Shown here: positions 31,191-42,510 of the stretch, in pieces
Layout of the letters: each line of letters begins with the position of its first letter
Numbering within the stretch: the stretch's first letter is position 1
Origin: Carposina sasakii
Taxonomy: Eukaryota; Arthropoda; Insecta; Lepidoptera; Carposinidae
Direction of reading: 5' to 3'
Assembly (NCBI GenBank): GCA_014607495.2
Contig: CP053160.1
Location: 3,224,001-3,288,000 of the forward strand
Length of the DNA stretch: 64,000 nt
Translations under genes and position numbers: made by a program
Notes under the pieces: generated by a model
The model's input: the letters and a program-made list of their open reading frames with translations, nothing else
Told to the model about the DNA's origin: nothing
Database searches by the model: none

Positions 31191-32495
31191 TTATTTGAGC
31201 CATGGGCGTTCTACTCTACTTTACGAGTATGAATTTCAGTAGATGACCTCGTTGATAGACAATGTCTAATGTCGATAATATCTCCGCTGGGCTTATAATA
31301 AGTTTGCCGTATTTATAAATAACAATTTTCGTCCAATTTTTCTTGCCTAAATTAAACCACCTGCGTAAAAATAAAGTAACTTATATAGTTGATTAGCATA
31401 CATTACCCTTTTCATATTTTTATTTCACACAGTGTCGTATTTATAATTTTCATCTCAACAAAGTATAAAATATAACTCCAGTTAAACGTATCCAGCAGTA
31501 GCTATAATATAAATGCAATAAAATGTTACACGTCGGTGAACACGTGACTAAAAAAAATATCCATGTTTCCGATACCGACAAATAAATATAAACATTAAAA
31601 TAAATCGTAATTTTATTACATGTCGCATATAAAATGTTCTTTTTCCTTAAAATTAACAATTCCGATACAAAATATAAACTTATATGAAAGCACCTAGAGT
31701 ACCTACACGTTAACAATTAAAATTGAAATAAATAGGTAATTAAACTAGATTTACGGATTCTTGTATCTAAGTAGAGTCAAAACAACTAGATACGAAATTC
31801 ATGATTTTGGTGGCTACCGCAATTTCTTATGCACTCATCGTCTTCATAATTTTGCCTTTATAATTTTGGGCCAAGCTTGGCAAAGTCAAGACATCTAGAC
31901 TTTTCCAACCAGCTAGCTAAAGATAGCAGTTTGTTCTATTTCATAAAAGATGTTGCCCAAACTATAGATAACGTGCTAGCACGAAGCCTATCCACGAAAC
32001 CTTCTTTTCTCTATAAATAAACTCATAATTGGACACCTAAATACAATCAAACCAAATCTAATTAAATTACTTACGAATACATTCACATTTCAAGATAAAT
32101 AAGGTTAGAAGTCTTTCAGGCTTAAGGTAATGCACTTCACTTGAGCACCTCGTGGGTTCCTCCAACGTCTTCATTCAGGCTCTACATTGGCTTGAGGTAC
32201 CTCCGTACATCAATAGTAGTACCTACAAAGAGAATGTGATTGACGCGAGGGACCCTGTGTAAATAGTGTCCACATGTGGACATCGAGTCTTCCAGAAATT
32301 CTCTCCATTCATCCTTAAAGGTGAACTGTTCTTCTTTCCGCCCCGTTGAAACGCCTGGACAGATTTTAACGAAATTTTTCATAAAAACAATGTAGGTACA
32401 TCATAGATTAAAATATATACTATTTTTTATGCCGGGAAAATATAGATAAATGCCCCACGGGTTATCTGGGCAGATGCTAGTAGGTAATGTACTAC

Positions 32496-33605
32496 TTACA
32501 TATTCATATCCATTTGAACTGGCTTTATATTTCTTCTTTTCGCTACAAATCTGGAGCCTCGCAGTTCAGTCATTAGCTTCTCAGCTAGATGGTCTGGAAT
32601 CGGCACAATGCCATACTTCGGTAGCCAGTTGGGCTTGAGGTGATGGATCAAGCTCGTTCTCTTGTGGCTGAACGAGGGTCTCCCAAGTATGTCGTTGTAC
32701 TGGGGTGAGTCTCCACCATGCCTGAGCAATATGTCCGCCAAGGCCGTCGTGGAAGTCGTGGTGATGGCGGTAGTAGTGGTGCTGGTCGCCGTCTTCGGAG
32801 ACGGCGTTGTCGTCGTGGTGGCGGATGTGGTGGTTGTGGACGATTTTGTAGGAGCTTTAGTAATATTTGGTAGCACTAACAGCGGATAAGGATACGGGAT
32901 GTACAACATTTTGGACATTAGCGGTGACATGGGTGCTGGCATGGGTGGATGCATTTGCATTGGCAAAGGGGGTGGCATGGGCACTTGCATGGGCGCCTGC
33001 ATGGGCGCCTGAATGGGCGCCGGCATTGGCGGTTGCACGGGCGCTTGCATGGGGGGCAATTGTATAGGCATCTGCATTTGCATCTGTGGGCAGGTATCGC
33101 ACAGAGGCTTGCAGCAGAGAGGCGGGTTGTTGGCGCACATGGCACAGGAGCATCTGCTGCACTCGTCAGAGTAGTCCTCGTAGTCACCCCCGCCGCCCCC
33201 TCCCGCCACGATAGCAGACTCGTCGTAATTGTTCTCTCTCCGGCCGTTGTGCATGTTTTGCGCGTACTGCGTGTGATAGTGGTAATGCTGCGCGCCATAG
33301 GTCGGCGAGGGCTGAACTTGCAGCGGTTGCATCTGCTGTATCGGCTGCTGCTGCTGCACCGGCGGCTGTACGGGTGGGATCGGTTGCTGCGGCTGCGACG
33401 GCGGCTGCGGCTGCGTCTGCTGGCTGACTTGATAGAACTCCTGCTGTCCTGGAGTTTGGTAGTACTGCTGGAATTGGTTGAACTGCGACATAGATTGGAT
33501 CACCACGCAGAATAGGACGCAAATCTGCAAGCGAAATTGTGTGTTATGGAGAGAAATAGTAAATCGAAGCAATAAAATAGGTTGCACACTTACCAGTTTC
33601 CACAT
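32496..33605 (-). CDS. Secreted Cys-cluster Pro/Thr-rich protein, paralogue 2 (family unrecognised)
   Basis: Two exons, 33605-33594 (MWKL, donor GTAAGT) and 33524-32496, give 346 residues. Reading through the 69 bp intron is also open but breaks the signal peptide, whereas the spliced form starts MWKLICVLFCVVIQSMS, a clean signal sequence. Order: Gln/Pro-rich region (20-78); HYHYHTQY; Gly run and acidic DYEDYSDE; eight cysteines CSRCSCAMC...CCKPLCDTC (126-149); Met/Pro repeats of the QAPMQAPMQVPMPPP type (150-215); MLYIPYPYPLLVLP; Thr-rich block; ADILLRHGG; DILGRPSF; and NWLPKYGIVPIPDHLAEKLM (from 303). Layout, Cys spacing and tail match paralogue 1, same strand, 2.4 kb away: a tandem duplication. 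Probably extracellular; function unknown. Confidence 0.87.
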   Translation of the reverse strand: MWKLVSVQPILLLRFTISLHNTQFRLQICVLFCVVIQSMSQFNQFQQYYQTPGQQEFYQVSQQTQPQPPSQPQQPIPPVQPPVQQQQPIQQMQPLQVQPSPTYGAQHYHYHTQYAQNMHNGRRENNYDESAIVAGGGGGGDYEDYSDECSRCSCAMCANNPPLCCKPLCDTCPQMQMQMPIQLPPMQAPVQPPMPAPIQAPMQAPMQVPMPPPLPMQMHPPMPAPMSPLMSKMLYIPYPYPLLVLPNITKAPTKSSTTTTSATTTTTPSPKTATSTTTTAITTTSTTALADILLRHGGDSPQYNDILGRPSFSHKRTSLIHHLKPNWLPKYGIVPIPDHLAEKLMTELRGSRFVAKRRNIKPVQMDMNM

Positions 33606-34198
33606 TTTTTATATTATTTTGTGCAGAGGTAGTAGTAACGTTTACTGTAACTCGCTTGGTTTAGGAATGAACAGGTGTAGCTGCGATACTATAGTCCTTT
33701 TTGTCGTGTGCATTGTTCCGAACTTACGTGAATCTTACGAACGATGTAACATAAAAAAAGCATATAGGTAGACTAGGTGCGTACACTGAAATAGACGGTT
33801 GTTTGTTTAGAAAAAATAAGTAAATATGGCAAGGGTAACCTAATAAATTTATTAAACTTCGCATTAGGGAAGATTATAAAATAAATTATATGTGGATATA
33901 CTTTTCAATGCTTAGAAATTATTTTTGTTTTATATTTAATTACAAGTCTTGCATTTATTAAGGATATCTTATACTACGCAATTGATTCATTAAAATTTTC
34001 TAAAATTTTGAATTGCATTTGTCTCTACAACGAATATCACGCTTTGTTGGCCTTCCATTATGTGCGACTAAAATTGCATAATGAATATGTGCTAACTTAT
34101 GTGCTTTAAATACACAGTGAATTTTATTCCGGCTATGCGTTATATCGTAGTATGTATGTATTGACCTGCCACTGATAGCATTGTAGTAAATAAATAAT

Positions 34199-34273
34199 AA
34201 ATAAATCATGTCAAATATCAGTTTCATCTATGTAGCAGACATAGATGAAACTGATATTTGACATGATTTATTT
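34199..34273. repeat. Perfect inverted repeat, 35 bp arms, 5 bp loop
   Basis: Arm 34,199-34,233 (ends TCAGTTTCATCTATGT) is exactly complementary to 34,239-34,273; the loop is AGCAG. Not linked to any recognised element. Confidence 0.92.
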
Positions 34274-34504
34274 TGATTACCAAACTAAAAAGTAAAAATA
34301 TTTCTTCACATAAATAAGCAACGTATTCTGATATAGACTTCATTTCAATTTAGATAATGGCTTTTGAAATAAATACACCAGGTTCCAATATAATGTTAAG
34401 AAAAAGTTTCTCCCTGTAGATGAAACTCATTCGAAAAAAGTTTAATTCCTTCGTCCATCAGATAATGTAAAATAAATCAATGTTTTCACCACAATTCAAA
34501 CAAA

Positions 34505-34915
34505 TGGAAATGTTTCGGCGGGAAAAGCTGGAAGGGTGCAGGTGTAATTTTCTTGTGAAAATCAAAAATTATTTGTAAATGGCTTGCATATGTCCGTAAA
34601 GTGATGTTTTCTGGTAGATAAGTTATATTTTGATTACTTATGATGTGAATCTAGTGCGTGTGCATGGTTTTATACGTAGGTAAGCCGAGTAAAACTTTAG
34701 CCGGATTACGATCTCTTCATGGGTGCATGTAAGTTGTTTCTGCAATAATTTTTCATTTTGACTAACTTTACACTTGTTCTTGAGGATTTTCCCGACGTTT
34801 CCATTTATCATCATCATTATCATCCATCATAAATTCAGAAATCATTTACTAAAGACAATGGCTGTATGGGCTTAGTTCCCCTAGCCTTTCCTTCGGGATA
34901 AACTAAACAAAAAAA
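34505..34915 (-). repeat. Repeat family G, long copy
   Basis: About 400 bp shared, with AGACAATGGCTGTATGGGCT at one end and GGCGGGAAAAGCTGGAAG at the other. A second long copy lies in the opposite orientation at 49,208-49,585 and a short one at 41,585-41,757. No ORF or inverted ends were seen, so a Helitron-like or LINE origin is open. Confidence 0.65.
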
Positions 34916-36093
34916 ATCAAAAGGAAATAAAAAAAAACTAAATGGCAGAATCATGACAATATTCTAAATTCAATTACTGGTCTCCCAGGCATGTAAACTC
35001 GGATGGCCCGGCGCGGCGTCCGGGAGCGCAGGGCGACGGGTCACGACCTCGGTCGGACGGATTTAGCTGGTGACGGCAACGAACCAGGTGCTTGCCAAGT
35101 GCCATGTCTACCAAATTTGTTGTGTACAGACATGAACATAAATTGGTACGCGTCATCGAGACCGTTGGTTGGTCATTATCAGGGTATTTCAATGCAAAAA
35201 ACACTATTTAGTGGTTTGTGTGTACCACTGTTTTGGTTGTACTAAAAGCAATAACGTGAGGATCAGTGTTATATATAGGTAGGGTGGCACACATGTCAAA
35301 CCTAATGTCATTTCAACCAATTCACAAATAATTCACAATTATTTCTTCAAATCTAACGATTTGTTTCGGATGCTGATATCACAGATTTTTTTTCACTTAT
35401 GTACTGTACCTACTACTGATTCCCCTTTAGGTAATAATAGACATTAATTTACAAAATTTTAAACGAATGGGAAATATTAATTATATTGACCAAATTTTTA
35501 TCTGACTGGAGTAGGTCTACTTTTTATCTAGACACGATTGATAACGTAGATGTTTGAAATCAACAAAAAAAAATTGATAAATCTAGAAGATTTTTTGAAG
35601 ATTGAGATAGTTATATCGATAAAGATCTACATAGATTTCATTGAAGTAATTTTACAGGCAAGAACTTACCCATAAATCTATTTATATCAACAATAGGTTT
35701 AGATTCACTGAAAGTTACGTTTAAATCTGGTTCTCTGTCAAATTTATCGCTCACACACACCGTGTTTTTTTCATTTATACTTGTATTATATTTGTGTTAT
35801 GCATGCACTATTTATCTGTATCTGCTGTCAAACAAGTTTTGCATTGGCATAAGTGAAACATGTTACATAACCTGAAATAGTGTTATGCACGTAGCACTTT
35901 TATCGATTCTGTTATTAAACTGAAATCGAAATGGAATTAAACTCAGATAAAAGCAAACCAAAATTGCGTTTGAATCTGCATTTATATTTAAAATAAATGC
36001 AAGTAACACCTTACTTGTGAAAATTATCTTTAATATATTTAAGCAAATAGCATGACAGAAAAGAAAAGGCACCAATTGACTCCAGTCTCTATA

Positions 36094-36560
36094 CAGGGTG
36101 TTGGTGACAGCCAGGCAAATACTGAAATGCTGATCAAGTACCATTGTGTTGAGTTATATGACAGTATTATTACTCGCAGGAAATGTATTTTTGAATTGAT
36201 TATCAGGAATCTTTGCTTTCCCCGCTAATTGTATCGGGCGATCCTGTGACTAATTATTTGTGCACATTGGTTATTGTGTGACACATTATTGTTTTTTGGA
36301 CTCTCCATTAGGGGTGATCAGTTATTTAAACTTTTTTGAGATCAACTTTTTTTTTGAAAATCATTTTTTGGTTAAAATTTTACTTTTAAGTCTTAATCTA
36401 ATGCCTAATTAAACGAACCAAACAATTTTTTTCCTGAAAATATGAAAAAAATACCGGAAAATTTTGAAATTTTCCTGGGAAAATTTTCAGTGTTTTCCGC
36501 CTCAGAATCGGGGTCTGAAGTCATGGTATCAATATTTGCCTGGCTGTCACAAACAGCCTG
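36094..36560. mobile_element. CAGGGTG-type element, family F (complete copy)
   Basis: Left end CAGGGTGTTGGTGACAGCCA, GGCAAATA pairs with right end TATTTGCC, TGGCTGTCACAAACAGCCTG. The interior includes CGATCCTGTGACTAATTATT. The copy split by the LINE at 44,525-47,835 belongs to this family. Confidence 0.75.
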
Positions 36561-36699
36561 TATAACCCCTAAGATTTTTCATTTTATTTTTCCACAATAA
36601 AATTCATTTTTCCCAGACTTAAGGCATTTTTCATAATTCCGCCAACTCCTATATGATTAAGCTTAGTTATTAAGCTAATATATAAGTACATAATTTGTA

Positions 36700-36862
36700 T
36701 TGACTCTCTCCCGTACTGACAACATAGTCCGAAAATCACACTGCGGTCACCAACCCGCCTGCCCAACGTAGTGACTAGGGGCAAAACCCCCTGTAGCAGT
36801 AGCCTTGTGGCGTGCTCTGGGGGAGGCCTACGCCCAGCAGTGGACTGCAATAGGTTGTAGAA
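36700..36862 (+). mobile_element. LINE 3' end fragment with 'GGGGGAGGCCTACGCCCAGC' motif
   Basis: Includes ATCACACTGCGGTCACCAAC, TGGGGGAGGCCTACGCCCAG and CAGTGGACTGCAATAGGTTG, followed by (AGA)n. Copies at 55,140-55,415 and 58,525-58,640. This is the usual coding 3' end plus simple-repeat tail of lepidopteran RTE-type LINEs. Confidence 0.65.
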
Positions 36863-38643
36863 GAAGAAGATACATAATTTGTAGACTGTGCTGTTCTTTT
36901 AGCAACTACTTTCCACCGCAGCCTACGTTGCTACGGATGCGTTCGCTATCCACCAATGACAGCATCGATTAATGAATATTATCGGTGGACATCACACGCA
37001 TCCGTATATAGCAACGTAGCATAGCACGTCATGTCAGGTGGAAAAGCAACCTAACTGTTAGCGTAGCTATCAGCTAGGTGCCGCTATATCTTCCTTTGTC
37101 CAATTCAAAGGTGAACATACACAGGTCTACAGTTTTATCTTTTTATCAGACGAACAAGTACTGTGCTTCCACTATAATTGTCTGAGCTGGCGTATCAAAC
37201 GACTTTGATTCTAAAGATAACTGAATATGGTTCAATGGACGGGCTAAATGTTGATGTCAAAAGGTGTATTTGTCCATATCGTATACAGCATCGATAAGCT
37301 TATCTAGCTCGACCTTTATATTGCTACATATCCCTATAATTATATTATTTCTATTTATTAATACGTAGGTACATAGGTACATGGGTGCGGCTGAGGGCCC
37401 GTTTTGAACGAATATTCACAGCGTTTTGAAATAAATCATTGTAGTAAAAATTTTAATTTATCATTAACTTCGACGATTTCGACGTAAATACTTTGGCTCT
37501 AGTATCCATAGTTTGTCCGATATGCAGACGGCATATTCGGTCTGAAGGCCCGACATTTTAGGCTATAACTCGCTTAATTGATAACTACAAATTCCTAAAC
37601 TAACTGTACAGTTGTTTTAGAATGAGTACTAAATCCTAAGCATAGTTTCAAACACTTTTAGTACACGGGCCCTCAATTCGTATGCACATATACAAGAATA
37701 CTCTTTTTAAAATTTCTGAATAACCTTATTTTTTTACAGACCTATCATACTCGTAATATAGGTATAGGTACAGTCTCTAGTCAGTCTCTCGATTACAGAG
37801 GATCATGGTAACTAAAACTACTGAGATAAACAATTCCTCTCCAGCGATTCCAGTTGGAAGCAGTCTATACCACCTCGTAGAATCCGGGTAGGGATGAAGC
37901 CCATTTACTTTGTGATCGTGAACGACCGGCCTCGTGATCGTTTTTCTTCGGTTTGCCAACAGTTACCATTTACGAGTAATCAAGACTATTTTCATGTGAC
38001 CGAAATTGGATAGTACCTACCTATATACGTTGTAAACATAAACTCGAGCTCGAAGAGAATACCTTAATGATAAGGAAAGTTATAACATATACATACATAC
38101 ATATAATTACGCCTATATCCCTTCCTTACGGGGTAGGCACAGCACAGAGGGCTGATAGAACCACATGGTGCCACTTCTGATCAATGAGGGTATGGTTGGA
38201 AAGTTATAAAATTATTTACTATGCAGCTACTAACTATGTAATAGACCAAAAGTAACCGTATCCGAAATAATGGTCTCATTCTGAAGCAAATTCTCCAGTG
38301 TATTGCTATGACACGGATTCCGGGCACGCAGCAGAAGGTTAAGAGCCCGTTATCAACGCTTATCATAGGTACTTAGGTGCCGCCCCATTTGCCCGTTTGA
38401 CCTGACACTTCAGTTATCAGCAGTGCGTCGTGATAACTGCTATACCGTCACCTACCTGTTGAGTTTTTACCTTTTTTAAATGGGAAGTTTTTGTCAGGAT
38501 TCGTGCATTGTGCTCCAATAGGTCAAAGGATGTAACTTTTTGACCTGGATGTTGATAATCGTGTGTTTATGTTCGTATCAGAGTTTTTCTGTTCGATTTT
38601 TAGGTCATTGTGATGGTGGTCCAAATTCTTTCGGACCATTACA

Positions 38644-38828
38644 ATATAAAAGCTTAATCTTGTTTTCATGTTTATAATGATCGATGTCGGTACGTTTAGA
38701 ATTTGGAACTAGTCTTAGAAAAACAATTCAACTGTATTCTATATTTAAAGTTAAACCGGAAGCGGATTCATGAATAACAATTTTAATCTAGTGATAATAA
38801 AGCAGAGGTAGACAAAATACAAAAGACA
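38644..38828 (+). promoter_or_regulatory. Possible promoter and 5' leader of the gene starting at 38,829
   Basis: ACAATATAAAAGCTT near 38,640-38,654 is TATA-like and lies about 180 bp before the start codon. The leader has several upstream stop codons in all frames. Inference from position. Confidence 0.3.
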
Positions 38829-39036
38829 ATGTCTGGAAGTGTACTGAAAGTGGTTGAGATTAAAAAAGAAAGTGATTTGGATGCAGTGGTAAACAAAGCT
38901 GCAGTAAGTGAAGTGCCGAATGTGGATGAAGTGCCAGTGAAACTGGAGGATGAGGGTGATGACACCAGGACCAGCCTTCGGGAGAACCGGCTGACGAGCA
39001 TCATCGACCAGCTCAAGAGTCAGAGTAAACTGAAAG
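38829..39036 (+). CDS. First coding exon of an unidentified, possibly nuclear, protein
   Basis: Not recognised. ATG at 38,829 opens 69 codons: MSGSVLKVVEIKKESDLDAV, an acidic middle with EVPVKLEDEGDDTRTS, then RENRLTSIIDQLKSQSKLK, ending AAACTGAAAG|GTGAGC, a strong donor (phase 1). Codon use is GC-richer than the surroundings and the frame looks truly coding (few low-complexity runs, balanced charge). Two psi-K-x-E matches (IKKE, VKLE) are sumoylation consensus sites common in transcription regulators. The last 19 residues could form an amphipathic helix. No later exon was identified; the next intron may exceed 25 kb. The window to the right is mostly transposons, consistent with a very long intron. 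Confidence 0.6.
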
Positions 39037-39570
39037 GTGAGCTTGTGTTATCAAAGGTTACTCGTATCACGGAAAGTACGCTCGTCTACCTATAGATAGT
39101 AAAGTACGAGTAGGAAGGTTTGCGTCACTATGGTGAGACATTTCTAGGTATTGATTACAAATATAGCTTTGTGGATTATTGTGTGTTACGATAATTTTTA
39201 TGCAGATTCTATTGACTGGAAATAAGGGATTAGGCGTGTAATATTTTTTAATTTCTTATTCTTTTTTTGTACACATACAATTATATACAGACAGAAATTA
39301 TGAAAGAAAATTTACAAAAGCGTGCTATATCTCTGAGAGAGATTTCTTCCAGCAAACCATTCGAGAAAGTGATTTTTATTAGGAGTATTTATTAAGAGAT
39401 TGGACGAATCTTTGGCGATAATATTTGTGATTCGACGAATGTTTTGACTCAAGGAGTTAAACATAGACAAACAGCATATTTTATCTAAGTTGTACATAGT
39501 TTCTAAAATTAAAATAGCCTCCTGTATGCGCTAAAGATATTCTTAGCTATAAATAATTATTACTCTAGAT

Positions 39571-39915
39571 CAGGCCCGTCCAACATACGGCCCTCGGGCC
39601 ACAATGCGGCCCGCATAAGCCCTTCATTCGGCCCGCGACGACATCCATTGATATTCGTTCAGTAAAAATTGTCCAACATTCGTGAATTAATTTTATCATC
39701 TAACTAAATACTTGACTGCAAGTGTAGTACGAGTATGGCGGGCCTGAGGTTCTTAATTTTGGTAAATCACATAGGTATACAATTGCAGTTTCTTTTTATT
39801 ATATTTTAATAGCGCTACTTTAAATCGTTGCTATTGGGAATTTCTTATGGCTCGCTATGGTATGGTACAAAAGTACTAAACTGGGCCCTTCAAAAAATTA
39901 TGTTGGATACCCCTG
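39571..39915. mobile_element. Nonautonomous hAT element with exact 8 bp duplication
   Basis: Ends CAGGCCCGTCCAACATACGG (left) and GTTGGATACCCCTG (right), i.e. degenerate CAGGGGTGTCCAAC inverted ends, flanked by CTCTAGAT at 39,563-39,570 and again at 39,916-39,923. The 345 bp interior has GGCCC-rich text and no ORF. Confidence 0.85.
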
Positions 39916-40317
39916 CTCTAGATAATTACTTTCACTAGGTACAGCATGCATGTAAAATCCAATATGAAATTGTAAGGGAGGAATATCTATAGGAGATAAT
40001 AATGTTCTATTTTGAGTTATAAGACATTATTATTTTAGAGGAGCTTTCAATTAAAGTTGCCCGCGACTTGATTTTAATTAACCTCCGTATACTATATGTA
40101 TGCAAATTTCAAGAAGATTGGTTGATAATGCGTGCGAGGTAACATATAACCTGACTTTGACATTTATAATATAATAAATAAATAAATAATGTTAGTTGGG
40201 ATTTTTAAGTCCTACTGTCCTACTCTATTCTGTTTATTCAAGTACATACGTAAAAGACATTTGCGTAGTATCCTACAAGTAGCTAATATGTTATCGATTG
40301 CGTTTGATTTTATGTCG

Positions 40318-40472
40318 TCTTAGGGCCGATTTTTTCCAATGATTAGATAGCCTATATAAAGGATAAATTTTAAGGTTGATGCTGTCTCTATCTTGATTAA
40401 GTTTCAGAGAAAGATGGCATTAAATTTATCCTTCAGATAGGCCATCTGACAGTTGGAAAAATTGGCACTAAA
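40318..40472. mobile_element. Family B MITE, copy 2
   Basis: CTTAGGGCCGATTTTTTCCA left end, inverted TTGGAAAAATTGGCACTAA right end; shares interior with 30,663-30,802. Confidence 0.75.
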
Positions 40473-42099
40473 ACTACTTTTGACCATACTTTGACATAAA
40501 TGAATGTACGGTTTCTTAGTGGTTAGGTGTGTGCAATGCAAATTGTGCCCTTTATTAAATTTACTTCAATTTAGAAGCCCACCCCTACCACTTTAAAATT
40601 AATGTTACTTTTTTTTATTAACTTATAAGCTACACCTTCAAGTAACATTGAAGTTAAATCTTTATCTATACACGCATGCTTCATGACTTCTGAGTTACCA
40701 TTTCGCGACTGATAACCATCGATAAACCTTTTGTTGTGCACCAACTTCCTTGTCTCTTTGAACCGAATCGACTACAGCATGATCAAGATCCTCTCCCTCC
40801 TCTCGCTCTGTCTCACCAAAATCAGGTATTATTTGAGCGAGACAACCGTTTGAGGTCAAGTTTTTGTACTCTAACCTTTAACCGATGGTATCTTCCATTT
40901 TATATGTAAATCGTTTAGTGTTTATAAAAGTAATTAGATACTGAAGGGCACGCGTTCACAATTAGGTTTGTTGGCTGCGTCTTAAATCTTGGTAACAATG
41001 GCGGCGATGGTAGATAGTGTATCGTGAGATCGCGATGTTTCCACTGCTCTGGATTAGTTTGCTTAAGGTGCAGTTGCTGGAGCTGGAGTTTCATGTACAT
41101 GTCCAGAAATACAAAAGAGAGACGACACATAATAAGTATATATTCGTATACTACGTTGTCCCCACAGGGTGAGTATAAAGCGCATACAAGGATTTCGCGT
41201 ATCGTACATGACACCTCTGGAAATGCACGACAAATATTTCGATACATGTACTCCGTGTAACACGAACTATCGCACGGACATGGAATTGTCAGACATGGAA
41301 TACACAGCTAATACTGCACAGCTCATTACTACGCGTCCCGGATTGTACACCTGCGTACTTCGCGTACGAGTTACTTTGAGTACGACCTTGGACCGAGCGT
41401 TGCCCCCGTGACGTCACGCACGCCGTCTCTGTCTTACATTCTCCTCTATGTGTGGGTTTGTGCGTTGTGCGCATGCTCCGCGCACTCACAGCGCGAAACG
41501 GAAATCTACCAATTCTACCAAATGACACGAATAATGTAGGTATTGAGCATTACATTATACATATCGAATCGATACCTAGTTTTCTTTTGTTTAGTTTATC
41601 CCGAAGGAAAGGCAAGGGGAACTAAGCCCATACAGTCATTGTCTTTAATAATGATTTCTGAATTTATGATGGATGATGAATGGAAACACCGGGAAAACGA
41701 ATGTGAAATTAGTGAAAATCAATAAGATTTGCAGAAATAACTTACTTTATTTTATTTAAGCAGATTATCTATTATGAAACTTCGTGACTGAATTTGTGAG
41801 GGAAAAATTTGGGGGATTTCCAAGTTTGTCCTTTTTCCGTAGAAACTTAAAGAAATACAATCTTTATAAAAGGCTGACGAACATGTGGGTACATATTTAA
41901 TTTTATTGATCAATGTTATAAAGCGATTTTTCGTAAAAGGTGGAATTCCCTTTCCTGTAAGAATTTTGGGAAATACTATCTCGGTTAACCCTAATACTCT
42001 ACGCTAATACTCCTCAAGCCCTCTTAACTTTTATCGATAATGACTGACTGACCGGCATCACGATCTTCTTGTCATTCCTTCCTCTTCTTTCGCGAACTG

Positions 42100-42340
42100 A
42101 CCGGCGGCAGTGGCGGCTCAAGTGGCCGGGTGCACCCTGGTAATACCAGGGCTCGACTAGCCCGGCCCGCGTCCCCCGGCCAGCCGCATCTTTCCCTTTC
42201 CAAATGGGTCAGACTCTCCGACCCATGTGGCCCCCTTTAAGGGCCACTTAAGTTGTCGCGCGCCGAGAATTTTGCCCGGGCACGGGGGTTGCCCCAAGGC
42301 CCGCAACCCAAAGCATATTTTTGCGCCAAAGAACGACCAC
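42100..42340. other. GC-rich island of unknown origin
   Basis: About 240 bp of strongly GC-rich DNA (e.g. TCGACTAGCCCGGCCCGCG, GTTGTCGCGCGCCGAGAATT, CCCGGGCACGGGGG) in an AT-rich setting. It has no long ORF. It may be the end of a GC-rich non-LTR element or another transferred fragment. Confidence 0.4.
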
Positions 42341-42510
42341 GTCCTGACCGGAGCACTATCTTTGAAACAGACAAGAAGCTATCGATACCATAAAGGAATA
42401 AGATAAATAAGTCTTCTTATTCCTCTATGTCGATACTATAAATAGTCCGGCAGGCAACATTACCTAGGTAGGTACATACCTACTTCAGACTCTTGTGCCT
42501 GTGTGATGTC

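Larger units (their letters stand above)
30103..32495. other. Spacer between the two paralogues
   Basis: No coding sequence seen apart from a possible upstream exon of paralogue 1 that I could not locate. Holds a family B MITE (30,663-30,802), a tRNA-derived SINE (30,905-31,190) and AT-rich unique sequence; 31,430-31,720 is open on the minus strand but has composition of noncoding DNA. Confidence 0.5.
33606..38643. other. Intergenic stretch with repeats
   Basis: No gene supported. Contains a 35 bp-arm inverted repeat (34,199-34,273), repeat G (34,505-34,915), a GC-rich patch (34,998-35,090), a CAGGGTG-type element (36,094-36,560), a LINE C-terminal tail (36,700-36,862), an imperfect hairpin (36,915-37,045) and a short CACGCC repeat (38,090-38,190). 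Confidence 0.5.

Noticed and set aside
32857..33522. Several His/Arg/Ala-rich frames on both strands
   Set aside because: Shadows of the Met/Pro and Gln-rich repeats of paralogue 2 in other frames.
34974..35204. 76-residue minus-strand frame in a GC-rich patch
   Set aside because: The plus frame over the same patch is also open, as expected for GC-rich noncoding DNA; no motif found.
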